A stretch of 52,503 bases of DNA from Rhodobacter flavimaris (GTDB lineage Bacteria > Pseudomonadota > Alphaproteobacteria > Rhodobacterales > Rhodobacteraceae), in contig NZ_JAJUOS010000017.1 of the NCBI RefSeq assembly GCF_021378075.1, positions 1-52,503 of the forward strand, given 5' to 3'. Within the stretch, counting starts at the first letter, position 1, and every line of letters starts with the position of its first letter. A model generated the notes under the pieces. That model made no database searches and was not told where the DNA came from. It worked only from the letters and a program-made list of their open reading frames with translations. Below, one piece after another: positions 1-8,591 of this stretch. A program made the position numbers and the translations under genes.

Positions 1-110
1 GACGGGTGGATGCGCAAGGCCCGGGATGGGGTGAGGACGACGATCCGGAGCCACGACTGGGATGCAGCCCCCTGCCCCGCACTCCCAGCCCCCCCCCTGC
101 GCGATGCAGC

Positions 111-1142
111 TCAGCTGGGCAGGCGATGCCGATCCTCTGGCCCGATCTGACTTGCCAGATGCTGGCGCAGCGCGTCCTTGCCGTTCGCCCGAAGATCATC
201 GTTGAAATCCCCGAGCCGCGGTTCCAGCACCCGCACACGCACCCCGACCTCGGAGGCTCTGGCGCTCAACTTCTCTGCCGCTCGTTGCCCAGCCGGATCG
301 CGGTCGATGGCGATGTAGAGGCGCTGGAGCCCCTCCGGCAGCAGGACCGCCCCGAGGTGTCCCGACGAGAGAGCCGCCCAGACGGGAAGGCCGGGGGCCG
401 CCTCGGACAGGGACAGCATGGTCTCGATGCCCTCGCCGACGACGAGGATGTCATCGTGCGGGGTGAGCCTGACAGCATTGCAGAGGAGGTGACCCATAGC
501 CCGACGCTCTGGATTCACTGCCGCCTTCCCCTGCCCGTCAGCTGCCAACCAGGTGCGATGCACGCCCTGCACTGCCCCTGCCCCATCGGTAACCGCCGCG
601 ATCATCGCAGGTCTGGGGATGCTCCGGGTCTGCCCCTCTTCCTGATGCCAGCACTTCGGGTGGAAGCGTAGGGCACCGTTCGCGCCAAATTGGGTGATGC
701 CTCGGGAACGGAGGTAGGTCTCGGCAAGCGTGCCTGTGATCGGGTTCGAGGCAGCAAACAAGCGCGCCGCCGCCACAGGAGTGCCACCGGGCGCCTTGGC
801 CTTCCTCGGCTCTTGCCTATCCGGAACGACCGGCTGCGGACGGCCAAGATGCGCTCGGGCCTCGGCGAGAAGGTCGGGGAAGCGCGTGATCCCCGTCCGG
901 GCGCGGATGATGTCCAAGAGATCGCCATGCTCGCCTGTGGCCCCATCCGTAAACTTGCCCGCTGCCCCTGGCCCCGACGTGGGCCCGGTCAACCGCACGA
1001 AGAGCGAGCGGCCAGGATTGTTTTGCAGGTCACCCACGATCCAGTAGGATCCTTCCCGTCGTCCGGCGGGAAGGTAGGCACGACAAACGCCTTCGGCATT
1101 TTCTGCCAGATCGCGCACGAGGTCTTCGGTCTCGGAATACAT
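111..1142 (-). CDS. Toprim-domain plasmid protein (primase-like)
   Basis: A 343-residue protein with a DnaG-type Toprim fold in its C-terminal half. I see the GEGIE acidic motif (VVGEGIETMLSL) and, about 45 residues later, the DRD metal-binding motif (IAIDRDPAGQRAAEKL). The N-terminal half resembles the DUF7146-type part found in plasmid and phage Toprim proteins and has no zinc finger I can recognise. Toprim domains bind Mg2+ for nucleotidyl transfer or strand cleavage; a role in priming plasmid DNA synthesis is inferred. The start is the ATG at 1142, preceded by GGAGG about 10 nt away. It begins 3 bp after the stop of the helicase/methylase gene, so the two are probably co-transcribed and translationally coupled. 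Confidence 0.85.
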   Translation of the reverse strand: MYSETEDLVRDLAENAEGVCRAYLPAGRREGSYWIVGDLQNNPGRSLFVRLTGPTSGPGAAGKFTDGATGEHGDLLDIIRARTGITRFPDLLAEARAHLGRPQPVVPDRQEPRKAKAPGGTPVAAARLFAASNPITGTLAETYLRSRGITQFGANGALRFHPKCWHQEEGQTRSIPRPAMIAAVTDGAGAVQGVHRTWLAADGQGKAAVNPERRAMGHLLCNAVRLTPHDDILVVGEGIETMLSLSEAAPGLPVWAALSSGHLGAVLLPEGLQRLYIAIDRDPAGQRAAEKLSARASEVGVRVRVLEPRLGDFNDDLRANGKDALRQHLASQIGPEDRHRLPS

Positions 1143-1145
1143 GGG

Positions 1146-4100
1146 TTAACAACCTCCGCGATCATGTAGCCTTGCGACAGGACAACGTGCAAGCAGACGA
1201 TCCAGTATCTCGACACCATCGGCGTCGGTCGGGCAGAACAGCCGAAGCTTCCAACTGATGATCTCCGAGAAGAAGCCATCGGCCTTGAGCCGATCCTTGG
1301 CTGCCTCCGAGAAGCCCGACAGTTCGATCCGGTTCGCGCCCATGACGCGCGAGCGGTGCAATTCCATCCCTTCCGACAGGCGCACCACGGTCTTGCCCTC
1401 CAGAACGAGGGCATGGACCTGTGCGGCCGAGAGCTTGGGCGCATCGGCGGCCAGCGTGGTCGCGACCCAGGCAGGCGAGACGCGGCGGCCGATGATGCGC
1501 TGCCCGTCATCGGTCTGCAGGCGGTAGACGCGAGTTTCATCCTGGGGAAGCTGCTTCCAGATCGGCAGCAGCAGACCTGCCACGATGTGCAGCGTGGAGT
1601 CCGAAAACTCCGGCACCTCGGCCAGTTCCGCAGTCCACGCCGCTGTGAAGGCCGCGCGGTCGGCCTCGAGCCAGTGGGTGTCCTCCATGACCTTGGCCGA
1701 GACCGTGCTGGCATCAAGCGGGCGGATCAGGCGCAGGCGCGGCTCGATGGTCCCATCGTCCAGCATGTGACTGGTGGCGGAAACCTGCACGGCAGCCCGG
1801 CCCGAGCGGCTGTTGACCAGAAGCCGCGCCTGCGGGTCATCCAGCCATTCGAGCGCATCGGCCAGCGAGGTAGGCGTGTTGCGGCGCTTTTCCGCGATGG
1901 TCAGCAGCTGGGTTTCCGCGCCGGAGCCCGGATGGGTGTAGATGACCTGTGCGTCGGTCACCCGGAAGCTCTCGGCACGGAGTGTCTCGAGCCCGAGATC
2001 ATAGACCCCGGCGGCGATGGCGCCCTCAATTCGCTGATCGAGCAGCTCCTCGAAACCCGCGAACAGCACGGCCTGCATGTTGATCGTCAGCGCCAGCAGG
2101 CGATTGAGGAAGGTCGTGATCGGCGGCAGGTCATCCTTGAGACCGTTGTCGTCTGTCAGGCTGAGACCGGTGGCATCTTCGAAGGCCCCGAGCGAGCATC
2201 CGGCCAGATCGCCGCGATAGATGCGGCGGTAAAGCTGGCGCAGGGCGTCGCGGGCGTAAGGAGACTCAAGGTTGTCCTCGGGACGGAACAAGCCTTGCCC
2301 GCCGGTCTGGCGCTGGCCGCGCGTGATGGCGCCAAGCGTGTCGAGACGGCGCGCAATGGTCGAGAGGAACCGCTTCTCCGCCTTCACATCGGTGGCGACC
2401 GGCCGAAAGAGAGGCGGCTGCGCCTGATTGGTGCGGTTGGTGCGGCCAAGGCCCTGAATCGCCACGTCTGCCTTCCAGCCGGGTTCCAGGAGGTAGTGGA
2501 CCCGCAAGCGCTGGTTCTTCGCCCCGAGATCGGCGTGATAGCTGCGCCCGGTGCCGCCGGCATCCGAGAAGATCAGGATACGCTTTTCGTCATCCATGAA
2601 GGCTTGGGTCTCAGTGAGGTTCGCGGCTCCAGCCCGGTTCTCCACCACGAGCCGTGCCGAATGCCCTTCGCCCTTCCGCACGATGCGCCGCGAGCGCCCG
2701 GTGACTTCGGCCACGAGATCGGTGCCGAAGCGCTGGACGATCTGGTCGAGCGCACCCGGCACCGGCGGCAGCGAAGCCAGTTTCTCGATCAGCGCATCGC
2801 GCCGGCGGACGGCTTCGCGGCAGTCGACCGGCTGCCCGTCTCGCGTGACGGGGCGCGAGGAGAGATTTCCTTCGCTGTCGGTGAAAGGCTCGTAGAGCTG
2901 CACCGGGAAGGAATGGGCAAGGTAATCCAGGACATATTCCCTGGGCGTGATGTCACAGCGGATATCGTTCCATTCGTCGGTTGGGATCTCCGACAGGCGG
3001 CGTTCCATCAGCGCCTCGCCCGTCGAGACGATCTGGATGACAGCCGCATGGCCTGCAGCCAGATCGGCCTCGATGCTGGAAATCAGCGACGGGGTCTTCA
3101 TCGAAGTGAGCAAATGGCCGAAGAAGCGCTGTTTGGTGCTCTCGAAAGCCGACCGCGCAGCGGATTTCGCCTGACGGTTTAGGGTGCCCGAGTCTCCGGT
3201 GATATTGGCCGCCTCCATCGCGGCGTCGAGGTTGTTGTGAATGATGGCGAAAGCCCCGGCATAGGCATCATAGATGCCGCGCTGCTCGGGCGTCAGCGCA
3301 TGTTCCAGCATCTCGTATTCGACGCCGTCATAGGAGAGCGAACGGGCGGTGTAGAGGCCAAGCGCCCGGAGGTCGCGGGCAAGAACCTCCATCGCCGCGA
3401 CACCGCCAGCCTCAATGGCTTCCACGAATTCGGCACGGGTGGCGAAGGGGAGTGAAGGATGGTGCCCCAAAGGGGCAGGCGAAGCTCCAGTGGAGCTTTG
3501 CCAATCCTGAACGCCCGGAGCGCAAGCGGAGGGCCCGCCGCCCCAGAGCCCGAGGCGTTGCGCATAAGCGAGATTGTGTACCGTCGTGGCCCCCGTGGCT
3601 GAGACATAAACCACGCGGGCATTGGGCAACCTGTGCTGCAGGCGCAGGCCCGCCCTGCCCTGCTGCGACGCCTCGGTGTCGCCGCGCTCGCCCTTCGATC
3701 CGGCGGCATTGGCCATGGCGTGGCTTTCGTCGAAGAGGATCACCCCGTCGAAATCCGCCCCGAGCCAGTCGACGATCTGGTCGACGCGGGATTTCTTGGC
3801 ACCCCGTTCTTCCGAGCGCAGCGTCGCATAGGTGGTGAAGAGGATTCCCTCGGTCAGCGGGATGTCGCGGCCTTGTGCGAAACGCGACAGCGGCGTCACC
3901 AGAAGCCGCTCCTGGCCAAGCGCCGACCAATCGCGCTGCGCGTCCTCGAGGAGCTTGTCGCTTTTCGAGATCCAGAGCGCCTTGCGGCGGCCCTGGCACC
4001 AATTGTCGAGCAGGATCCCGGCCGATTGGCGGCCCTTGCCCGCCCCGGTGCCATCGCCGAGGAAGAAACCCCGGCGGAAGCCGATAGCGTCAGCGGCGTC

Positions 4101-5600
4101 CTCCGGAACAGCGGATACCACGTCTCCGGTCTCATCGACGGTCCAAGAGCCCGCGAGACGCGCGCCATGCGCCTCCCCCGCGTAGATAACGGTCTCGAGC
4201 TGCGCGTCTGACAGCAGGCCGTCGCGCAGGACGGCCGCCGGAAGCTTGGGGCGATAGCTCGGTTTCGGAGGTGCGACAGAGGCCATGGCCGCCGATTGCA
4301 CAAGCTTGGTCGGGTGTCCGGTCGCTGCGGGGATGTCGATCGCCTGCAGACGGAAGGTCTCGTAGATCGCGTCGGACAGCCGTGCGGCGTCTTCGTCCTC
4401 GGCGGCGTCGCGGAGTGCGTAGTTTAGTTCCTCGGCCTCGATCGGTGTGTCTGATTTCGCCGGTTGAGCTGCGGAGGTCGCGCGGGATCGGTTGACGGGT
4501 TTGCGGGTGGTGAGGTGAGAATTTCCCGGAAAGGGGGAAGAATGGCCCTGCCCCGCAGCAGGAGCTGGATCCAGTTCGATGCGCGGCGGAACCTCTGCGG
4601 TGATCCGGGACATCAGATGCGCCACGTCCGGGGACGTGGGTTGGCGCAGGTCAGCCGTGATGCCGCCCGGCTCGCCGCCGCGGCATTTATCGAAGACAGA
4701 AATCCGCGTCTCAAAGCTGGTGCCATGCTTGGCAAAAGCCGCGCCCGATACCGCGCCGGTGAAGACGAGATGGGCCGTCTCGGTCAGACGGCCGAAGGTC
4801 TCGGCCCAGGCAGGCGCATCCGGCGCGAAACCGGCTCCGGTGATGGCCACGAGCCGTCCGCCGGGGGCCAAGCGCGCGAGGGCCGAGCGCAGATGTCGGG
4901 CCGTCGCCTCGGTCGACCGACCATCGACATTGGCCACAGCCGAGAAAGGCGGGTTCATCAGGATGACGCTTGGGCGGATCCTCGCGTCGAGATGATCGTC
5001 GATCTGCGCAGCGTCGAACGTGGACACGGGACGCCCCGGAAAGAGGAGGCGCAGAAGGTCGGCGCGGGTGTCCGCCAACTCGTTCAGAGCCAGAGTGCCG
5101 CCGGCGATCTCGGCGAGGATCGCCAGAAGCCCTGTCCCGGCAGACGGCTCTAGGACAAGATCATAGGTCGTGATCTGTGCTGCCGCCACAGCCGCGAGCC
5201 CCATGGGCAGCGGCGTCGAGAATTGCTGAAAGCGCTCCATATCTTCCGACCGCCGGGTGTGCGTGGGCAAGAGGCCTGCCACCTTGGCGAGGATCGGCAA
5301 GAGCGCCGCAGGCGAGCCGGCCCGGGCCAGCAGCGCGCGGCCAAACTTCCGCAAGAAAAGAACCAGCGCCACTTCGCCCGCCTCATAGGCGAGCTTCCAG
5401 TCCCAGGCGCCGGTCGCATCGGAACCGCCAAAGGCATGTTCCATCTCGCGGCGCAGGCGCAGCGCGTCGATCTGAAGCCCTTGCGCCAGATCGGGCTGCA
5501 GCGCTTCGGCAACAGCAACGATCGCAGGGGCAGGATTTGCTGCCAACGGAACAACGGGCGCAGGCAAGGACGCCTGCGCAACAGCGGCGAGATAGGTCAT
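1146..5600 (-). CDS. N6-DNA methylase fused to strawberry-notch-type helicase
   Basis: A giant 1484-residue fusion. The N-terminal part carries a Rossmann methyltransferase domain with SAM motif EPSAGTG (about residue 151) and catalytic NPPF (about 216), the signature of N6-adenine methylases. A superfamily 2 helicase follows: Walker A GDGTGAGKGRQ (about 515), Walker B DESH (about 624), motif III SAT (about 667), and a strawberry-notch-type C-terminal helicase region (GGTGRSYHAD, then QGLGRTNRTNQ). The architecture occurs on alphaproteobacterial plasmids and phages; proposed jobs are anti-restriction or DNA processing during transfer, which I cannot settle. The start ATG at 5600 has GGAG 7 nt upstream. 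It is divergent from the 98-residue gene at 5778. Confidence 0.9.
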   Translation of the reverse strand: MTYLAAVAQASLPAPVVPLAANPAPAIVAVAEALQPDLAQGLQIDALRLRREMEHAFGGSDATGAWDWKLAYEAGEVALVLFLRKFGRALLARAGSPAALLPILAKVAGLLPTHTRRSEDMERFQQFSTPLPMGLAAVAAAQITTYDLVLEPSAGTGLLAILAEIAGGTLALNELADTRADLLRLLFPGRPVSTFDAAQIDDHLDARIRPSVILMNPPFSAVANVDGRSTEATARHLRSALARLAPGGRLVAITGAGFAPDAPAWAETFGRLTETAHLVFTGAVSGAAFAKHGTSFETRISVFDKCRGGEPGGITADLRQPTSPDVAHLMSRITAEVPPRIELDPAPAAGQGHSSPFPGNSHLTTRKPVNRSRATSAAQPAKSDTPIEAEELNYALRDAAEDEDAARLSDAIYETFRLQAIDIPAATGHPTKLVQSAAMASVAPPKPSYRPKLPAAVLRDGLLSDAQLETVIYAGEAHGARLAGSWTVDETGDVVSAVPEDAADAIGFRRGFFLGDGTGAGKGRQSAGILLDNWCQGRRKALWISKSDKLLEDAQRDWSALGQERLLVTPLSRFAQGRDIPLTEGILFTTYATLRSEERGAKKSRVDQIVDWLGADFDGVILFDESHAMANAAGSKGERGDTEASQQGRAGLRLQHRLPNARVVYVSATGATTVHNLAYAQRLGLWGGGPSACAPGVQDWQSSTGASPAPLGHHPSLPFATRAEFVEAIEAGGVAAMEVLARDLRALGLYTARSLSYDGVEYEMLEHALTPEQRGIYDAYAGAFAIIHNNLDAAMEAANITGDSGTLNRQAKSAARSAFESTKQRFFGHLLTSMKTPSLISSIEADLAAGHAAVIQIVSTGEALMERRLSEIPTDEWNDIRCDITPREYVLDYLAHSFPVQLYEPFTDSEGNLSSRPVTRDGQPVDCREAVRRRDALIEKLASLPPVPGALDQIVQRFGTDLVAEVTGRSRRIVRKGEGHSARLVVENRAGAANLTETQAFMDDEKRILIFSDAGGTGRSYHADLGAKNQRLRVHYLLEPGWKADVAIQGLGRTNRTNQAQPPLFRPVATDVKAEKRFLSTIARRLDTLGAITRGQRQTGGQGLFRPEDNLESPYARDALRQLYRRIYRGDLAGCSLGAFEDATGLSLTDDNGLKDDLPPITTFLNRLLALTINMQAVLFAGFEELLDQRIEGAIAAGVYDLGLETLRAESFRVTDAQVIYTHPGSGAETQLLTIAEKRRNTPTSLADALEWLDDPQARLLVNSRSGRAAVQVSATSHMLDDGTIEPRLRLIRPLDASTVSAKVMEDTHWLEADRAAFTAAWTAELAEVPEFSDSTLHIVAGLLLPIWKQLPQDETRVYRLQTDDGQRIIGRRVSPAWVATTLAADAPKLSAAQVHALVLEGKTVVRLSEGMELHRSRVMGANRIELSGFSEAAKDRLKADGFFSEIISWKLRLFCPTDADGVEILDRLLARCPVARLHDRGGC

Positions 5601-5715
5601 CGAGAAACTCCGGAATGAGGAACAGGGTCGGCCCCGGGCACCCTCTCTCGGGCACCCTCAGACCTGATCTTTCCCGGCCTTTCTCTTCCTCTCGCACCAA
5701 GGTTTCCCCGACGCT

Positions 5716-5761
5716 TGGCTTGATTTTGTTCCCGCTATGTTCTATTTTCAGAATCAAGCCA
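5716..5761. promoter_or_regulatory. 10-bp inverted repeat in divergent promoter region
   Basis: TGGCTTGATT (5716-5725) and AATCAAGCCA (5752-5761) form a perfect 10-bp inverted repeat with a 26-bp spacer. It lies in the 177-bp gap between the divergent methylase/helicase gene and the 98-residue gene. The spacer holds AT-rich hexamers such as TATGTT that could be a -10 box, so a dimeric repressor bound here could control one or both genes. The regulator is not identifiable. Confidence 0.45.
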
Positions 5762-5777
5762 GAAAGGGAGTTCTCCC

Positions 5778-6074
5778 ATGGAAAGCATCACGCACGCCAT
5801 TCCCGCAACGCCCAAGCAGATCGCCTATGCGCGGTCGCTCGCGCAGCGCAATCGGACGCTCCTGCCCTGGGAGGTTCAGCAAGACCGGCGATCTTTGAGC
5901 GCTTGGATCGAGGCTCAGGCCCGGCTGAAGCCGGTATCGGACATGGACCGGCTGCCCACGTCCAAGCAGGTAGCCTTCGCTGAGAAACTCGCCCGGATCA
6001 AACGGCGCGCCGTTCCGGACGAATGCTTCCGCGACAAGGGGCTCATGTCGAAGTGGATCGACGGGAACAGGTGA
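5778..6074 (+). CDS. Small protein with two tandem TPKQ-type repeats
   Basis: A 98-residue protein of unknown function. It is built from two halves that align with each other: residues about 9-47 (ATPKQIAYARSLAQRN ... SAWI) and about 60-98 (PTSKQVAFAEKLARIK ... SKWI). Each half looks like a small helical module starting with a T/S-x-K-Q motif and ending in a W-I pair, so it probably arose by internal duplication. The start ATG at 5778 follows AAAGGGAG. It is the only plus-strand gene in the first 24 kb and is transcribed divergently from the methylase/helicase, suggesting shared control. No catalytic residues are evident; protein or nucleic-acid binding is a guess. Confidence 0.7.
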   Translation: MESITHAIPATPKQIAYARSLAQRNRTLLPWEVQQDRRSLSAWIEAQARLKPVSDMDRLPTSKQVAFAEKLARIKRRAVPDECFRDKGLMSKWIDGNR

Positions 6075-6080
6075 CGGGTG

Positions 6081-6257
6081 TCAGCTGGTGGATGGCTTGT
6101 CGGCGCAAGAATCCACCAGAGTTTCCCTCCGCCTACGAAACGCTGCTCGTAGTGCGTCGGTCGGTGGGGGCGGACAGTCCAACGCCTCAAAGAACGGCTG
6201 ATGGTCACATGGCTTCAAGTTCGTGACGTCCGCGCTGTTGTCGTTTGCCTGTTTCAT
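6081..6257 (-). CDS. Small hypothetical protein downstream of RES toxin
   Basis: A 58-residue reading frame starting at an ATG (6257) that encodes MKQANDN, an N-terminal style common in Rhodobacterales proteins. It lies 37 bp downstream of the RES toxin stop, in the same direction, and ends close to the convergent 98-residue gene. It has a proline-rich centre (CPPPP) and a basic stretch (FRRRRE). No family is recognised. The Shine-Dalgarno match is weak, so it may not be translated. Confidence 0.4.
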   Translation of the reverse strand: MKQANDNSADVTNLKPCDHQPFFEALDCPPPPTDALRAAFRRRRETLVDSCADKPSTS

Positions 6258-6294
6258 TTCTTCGGACCCCCAAAGGCGCATGCGCTGTAACTTG

Positions 6295-6996
6295 TCAGCC
6301 GACAGCCGCAATCGAGTAGTGCGGTGTCCCATCCCACACAAGATCCCAAGACGCGCCCGGACGAACGTTCTGAATTGCGTGGGGCTCGAAGCAGACCAGG
6401 CAATTACCGCCCGGTGCAGGAGCCCGGACCGAAGGGTAAATCAGGCCCTTGGATCCACCCCGACGCAGATGTTGTGCCAGGCTTTGGCCCTCGGGATACC
6501 CGACAGCCGGATCCGGATGCAGCGCCGGATGACCTGCCTCATCGGTCATGTCGTCGAAGACGCCGATGAAGTCGGCCAGCAATTCCACATAGCGAGCGCT
6601 GTCGTGGAAGCTGCCGGTAAAGCCGAGCTCGCGTGTGCGGTGCCAGGCCACTTCGCTGACAGAAACCATCACGTCCCATGCGCAGTACCACGCGCCGCGC
6701 TCCTCGGCGTTGAAGCGATTTCCGCCGGCGCGGGTGTAAGTGAAGGCTGCGTTGACGTGACTGTCCCCATAGATGCGCAGATCGCGGCTGCGGCGTTGCC
6801 AAGCGAGTTCGCGCGGGTCCAGATGCGGGTTGCGCCCGCGTTCGGCCTGTAGACGTCCACTGGTCAGGCCCTCGATCTCTGCCAAGATCTCCATCTCGTC
6901 ATCCGTATCGACGAGACCGCGCAGCGATGGTGGCTTGTGGTAAGTGGCGGGCAGGAGACGAACGAGACCGCGATCGGAAATCTCGGTCTGCTTCAT
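6295..6996 (-). CDS. RES-domain toxin of a type II toxin-antitoxin system
   Basis: A 233-residue RES-family protein. The family takes its name from conserved Arg, Glu and Ser. Here I see the arginine in GGNRFN, a glutamate about 20 residues on in SEVAWHRT, and the late serine in IYPSVR. Characterised RES toxins degrade NAD+, halting growth until the partner antitoxin neutralises them. The partner lies immediately upstream, and its stop overlaps this start in an ATGA arrangement at 6993-6996, giving translational coupling. It is about 60 residues longer than many RES toxins, with the extra length at the N terminus. It probably acts as a plasmid-addiction module. Confidence 0.85.
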   Translation of the reverse strand: MKQTEISDRGLVRLLPATYHKPPSLRGLVDTDDEMEILAEIEGLTSGRLQAERGRNPHLDPRELAWQRRSRDLRIYGDSHVNAAFTYTRAGGNRFNAEERGAWYCAWDVMVSVSEVAWHRTRELGFTGSFHDSARYVELLADFIGVFDDMTDEAGHPALHPDPAVGYPEGQSLAQHLRRGGSKGLIYPSVRAPAPGGNCLVCFEPHAIQNVRPGASWDLVWDGTPHYSIAAVG

Positions 6997-7382
6997 GCCC
7001 CACCACGCAACGCATCAAGATAGGTCCGAACCGCGAGGATCTGCGGCAAACCCCCGTCGATGGCGGTGTCGACTGGTCGGCTTCCACCAAAGAGCGGCCC
7101 CTTGTTCGGTCGGGTGAACCAGCTTTTTGCCAGAGGTTCCGAGAAGTAGAGTTCGAGCGACTTGAAGATGCCAATTACAGCGCTGAGCCGCAGCAGTTGG
7201 TCCTTGGTGAGCTCTCCGGCGAAATCCGGCTTCTTGGCGCGCTTCCACGTGCTCTCTGACATGTCGGCAAGGCCAGCCGCTTCCTTGAGACTGAGACCCC
7301 AAGCATCGGCCACGCGTGCATAAGCTTTCAACGCGACGGCGTTGATCTGTGCGGGTTCCCGGATTTTCTCTGCAACGTACAT
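6993..7382 (-). CDS. Xre/MbcA/ParS-type antitoxin (DUF2384), partner of RES toxin
   Basis: An antitoxin of about 129 residues. The N-terminal half is a helix-turn-helix (LSLKEAAGLADMSESTWKRA) and the C-terminal half is the MbcA/ParS/Xre toxin-binding domain (SLELYFSEPLAKSWF to the LDALRGG end). I place the start at the ATG at 7382 (MYVAEKI) because GGAGGA lies 4 nt upstream; the longer frame begins at TTG (7403) or ATG (7394) without such a signal. It binds and blocks the RES toxin and, as is usual for the family, should repress its own promoter. The palindrome GTCCATATGGAC just upstream is the obvious operator. Confidence 0.85.
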   Translation of the reverse strand: MYVAEKIREPAQINAVALKAYARVADAWGLSLKEAAGLADMSESTWKRAKKPDFAGELTKDQLLRLSAVIGIFKSLELYFSEPLAKSWFTRPNKGPLFGGSRPVDTAIDGGLPQILAVRTYLDALRGGA

Positions 7383-7407
7383 GGCGTCCTCCATTGGCTT
7401 CAATATA

Positions 7408-7419
7408 GTCCATATGGAC
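7408..7419. promoter_or_regulatory. Palindromic operator candidate of RES/Xre operon
   Basis: GTCCATATGGAC is a perfect 12-bp palindrome 26 bp upstream of the antitoxin ATG, where a promoter should sit. Xre-type antitoxins usually autoregulate through such sites, so binding by the neighbouring antitoxin is a reasonable inference. Confidence 0.5.
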
Positions 7420-7428
7420 CTGCTGTAA

Positions 7429-7456
7429 AGATCAAATGAACCTTGTGCTTTGATCT
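7429..7456 (-). terminator. Stem-loop after the DUF pseudogene, possible terminator
   Basis: AGATCAAA (7429-7436) and TTTGATCT (7449-7456) form an 8-bp stem with a 12-nt loop, just downstream of the minus-strand gene ending at 7460 and upstream of the antitoxin promoter. The T-run after it is poor (TTAC), so termination may be weak. Confidence 0.4.
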
Positions 7457-7459
7457 CTT

Positions 7460-8104
7460 TTACCCGAACCGCCGCCCTCCTTCCGTGAACGTATACTCAT
7501 TGACGATGATCCCCTCGTCGATGGCCTCGTCCGAGGTGAGGTAGTCGTATTCGGCTTCAAGCTGGCGGTAGAGCCAGCGGGCCAGATCACGCAGCGCCTC
7601 GGTCACAACGTCTTCCGCGTCTTCGGTCGGCGGCTGCCAAGTCGGGCTGTCGCGCGTGACGTCCACCGACATGGTGTATTCATGGTAATAGCGGCCACGG
7701 TGGCTGGCCTCGGCGGCGAGCTGGTAGAAGTTCCGCCGCTGGATGGCCTGCAGCCGGTCGGCGATGCCGTGCAACGTCGCGTCCGTGGGCGCTTAGTCCC
7801 GAATGCGCGCGGCGGCGCCCTTGGCGTGGGACCAGTAGCCTTCGAACGAAGCTCCATCACCCTGGCTCCAGAAGCCGGAGAACCAGATGCAGGGCTTGGC
7901 CCGCGTCCCGCCGCCCATTAGACGGACGGGGGTCGTCTTCAGGCGGATGCCGAGGATCTCGCAGACCCGCTCAAAATCCTCATAGACCGCGTCCCACCAA
8001 TCGTCATGGGGGCCAAGCTCGCGATACCAGCTGCGCGCCTTCTCCTTGGCGGCATCCGAGAGTTCGGGAAACTGGTAGACGGTGGTGCAAACAACCTCAG
8101 CCAT
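7460..8104 (-). pseudogene. 'Antitoxin of TA stability system'-like gene with an in-frame stop
   Basis: Translation from the ATG at 8104 (MAEVVCTTVYQF) runs 103 codons to a TAA at 7793-7795. It then continues in the same frame for 111 more codons (APTDATLHGIAD to the GGRRFG end). From memory, related Rhodobacterales proteins annotated as antitoxin of TA stability systems are one polypeptide of about 210 residues reading AIRD-H/Y-AP-D across this point, so the TAA appears to replace a single residue. TAT/TAC to TAA is one base change. The 3' piece alone would need a TTG start at 7774 with no clear ribosome site. The ATG overlaps the stop of the upstream gene (ATGGCTGA). A second copy of the 3' part lies at 49302-49524. 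Confidence 0.75.
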
Positions 8105-8519
8105 CGAAGTCCTCCCCACGCAACGCGGCCTCAAGCCATTCATGCGTGCTGGTCCAGCCGATGGATTTCCGCGCACCAAGATCGATGACATGCGCGCCAC
8201 CGCCGAAGGCGTCCAAGCGGGGCCGAGAGCAGGTGTATGCGACCTCGAAGCCCCAGAGGCCGGTCAGGTCGATCTCTTCCGCCAGGCGCAACACGAAACT
8301 GATGACGCCTTCGATATCGCCTTGCCCGTCATCGTCATGGAACCAGAGGATCGAACCTTCGGGTCCGTCCTGCTGAGACAAGGCAAAGCCCGCGTATTCC
8401 GGCTCGTCGGCGCCTTCCTCGTCGAGATGCAGGCGGGACAAAAGATCAAGCGCCGCAGTGGCTTTTTCGGGCGAACCCACGTCGAGAATGCAGGAAAAGT
8501 GGGTGAAATAGTCGGCCAT
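8097..8519 (-). CDS. Conserved plasmid protein, unknown function
   Basis: A 140-residue acidic protein starting MADYFTHFSCILDVG. No catalytic motif or membrane segment is seen. It has a glycine/aspartate-rich centre (FHDDDGQGDIEG) and ends RGEDFDG. It has the look of the small proteins of unknown function that travel with DUF932, DUF6878 and ParB-like genes on alphaproteobacterial plasmids. Its stop overlaps the start of the next gene by 8 nt, so the two are co-translated. The start ATG at 8519 was chosen because the N terminus is compact and the next gene upstream ends at 8592. Confidence 0.75.
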   Translation of the reverse strand: MADYFTHFSCILDVGSPEKATAALDLLSRLHLDEEGADEPEYAGFALSQQDGPEGSILWFHDDDGQGDIEGVISFVLRLAEEIDLTGLWGFEVAYTCSRPRLDAFGGGAHVIDLGARKSIGWTSTHEWLEAALRGEDFDG

Positions 8520-8591
8520 GATGCCTCCAGAAATGAGAATTCCCGGCCAGAAGGCCGGGCGGGTTGAAAGACGTGGGTCAAGCGGCGCCGA

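Noticed and set aside
1356..3182. 608-codon plus-strand open frame opposite the helicase/methylase
   Set aside because: Antisense shadow in GC-rich DNA; the minus frame holds recognisable helicase motifs.
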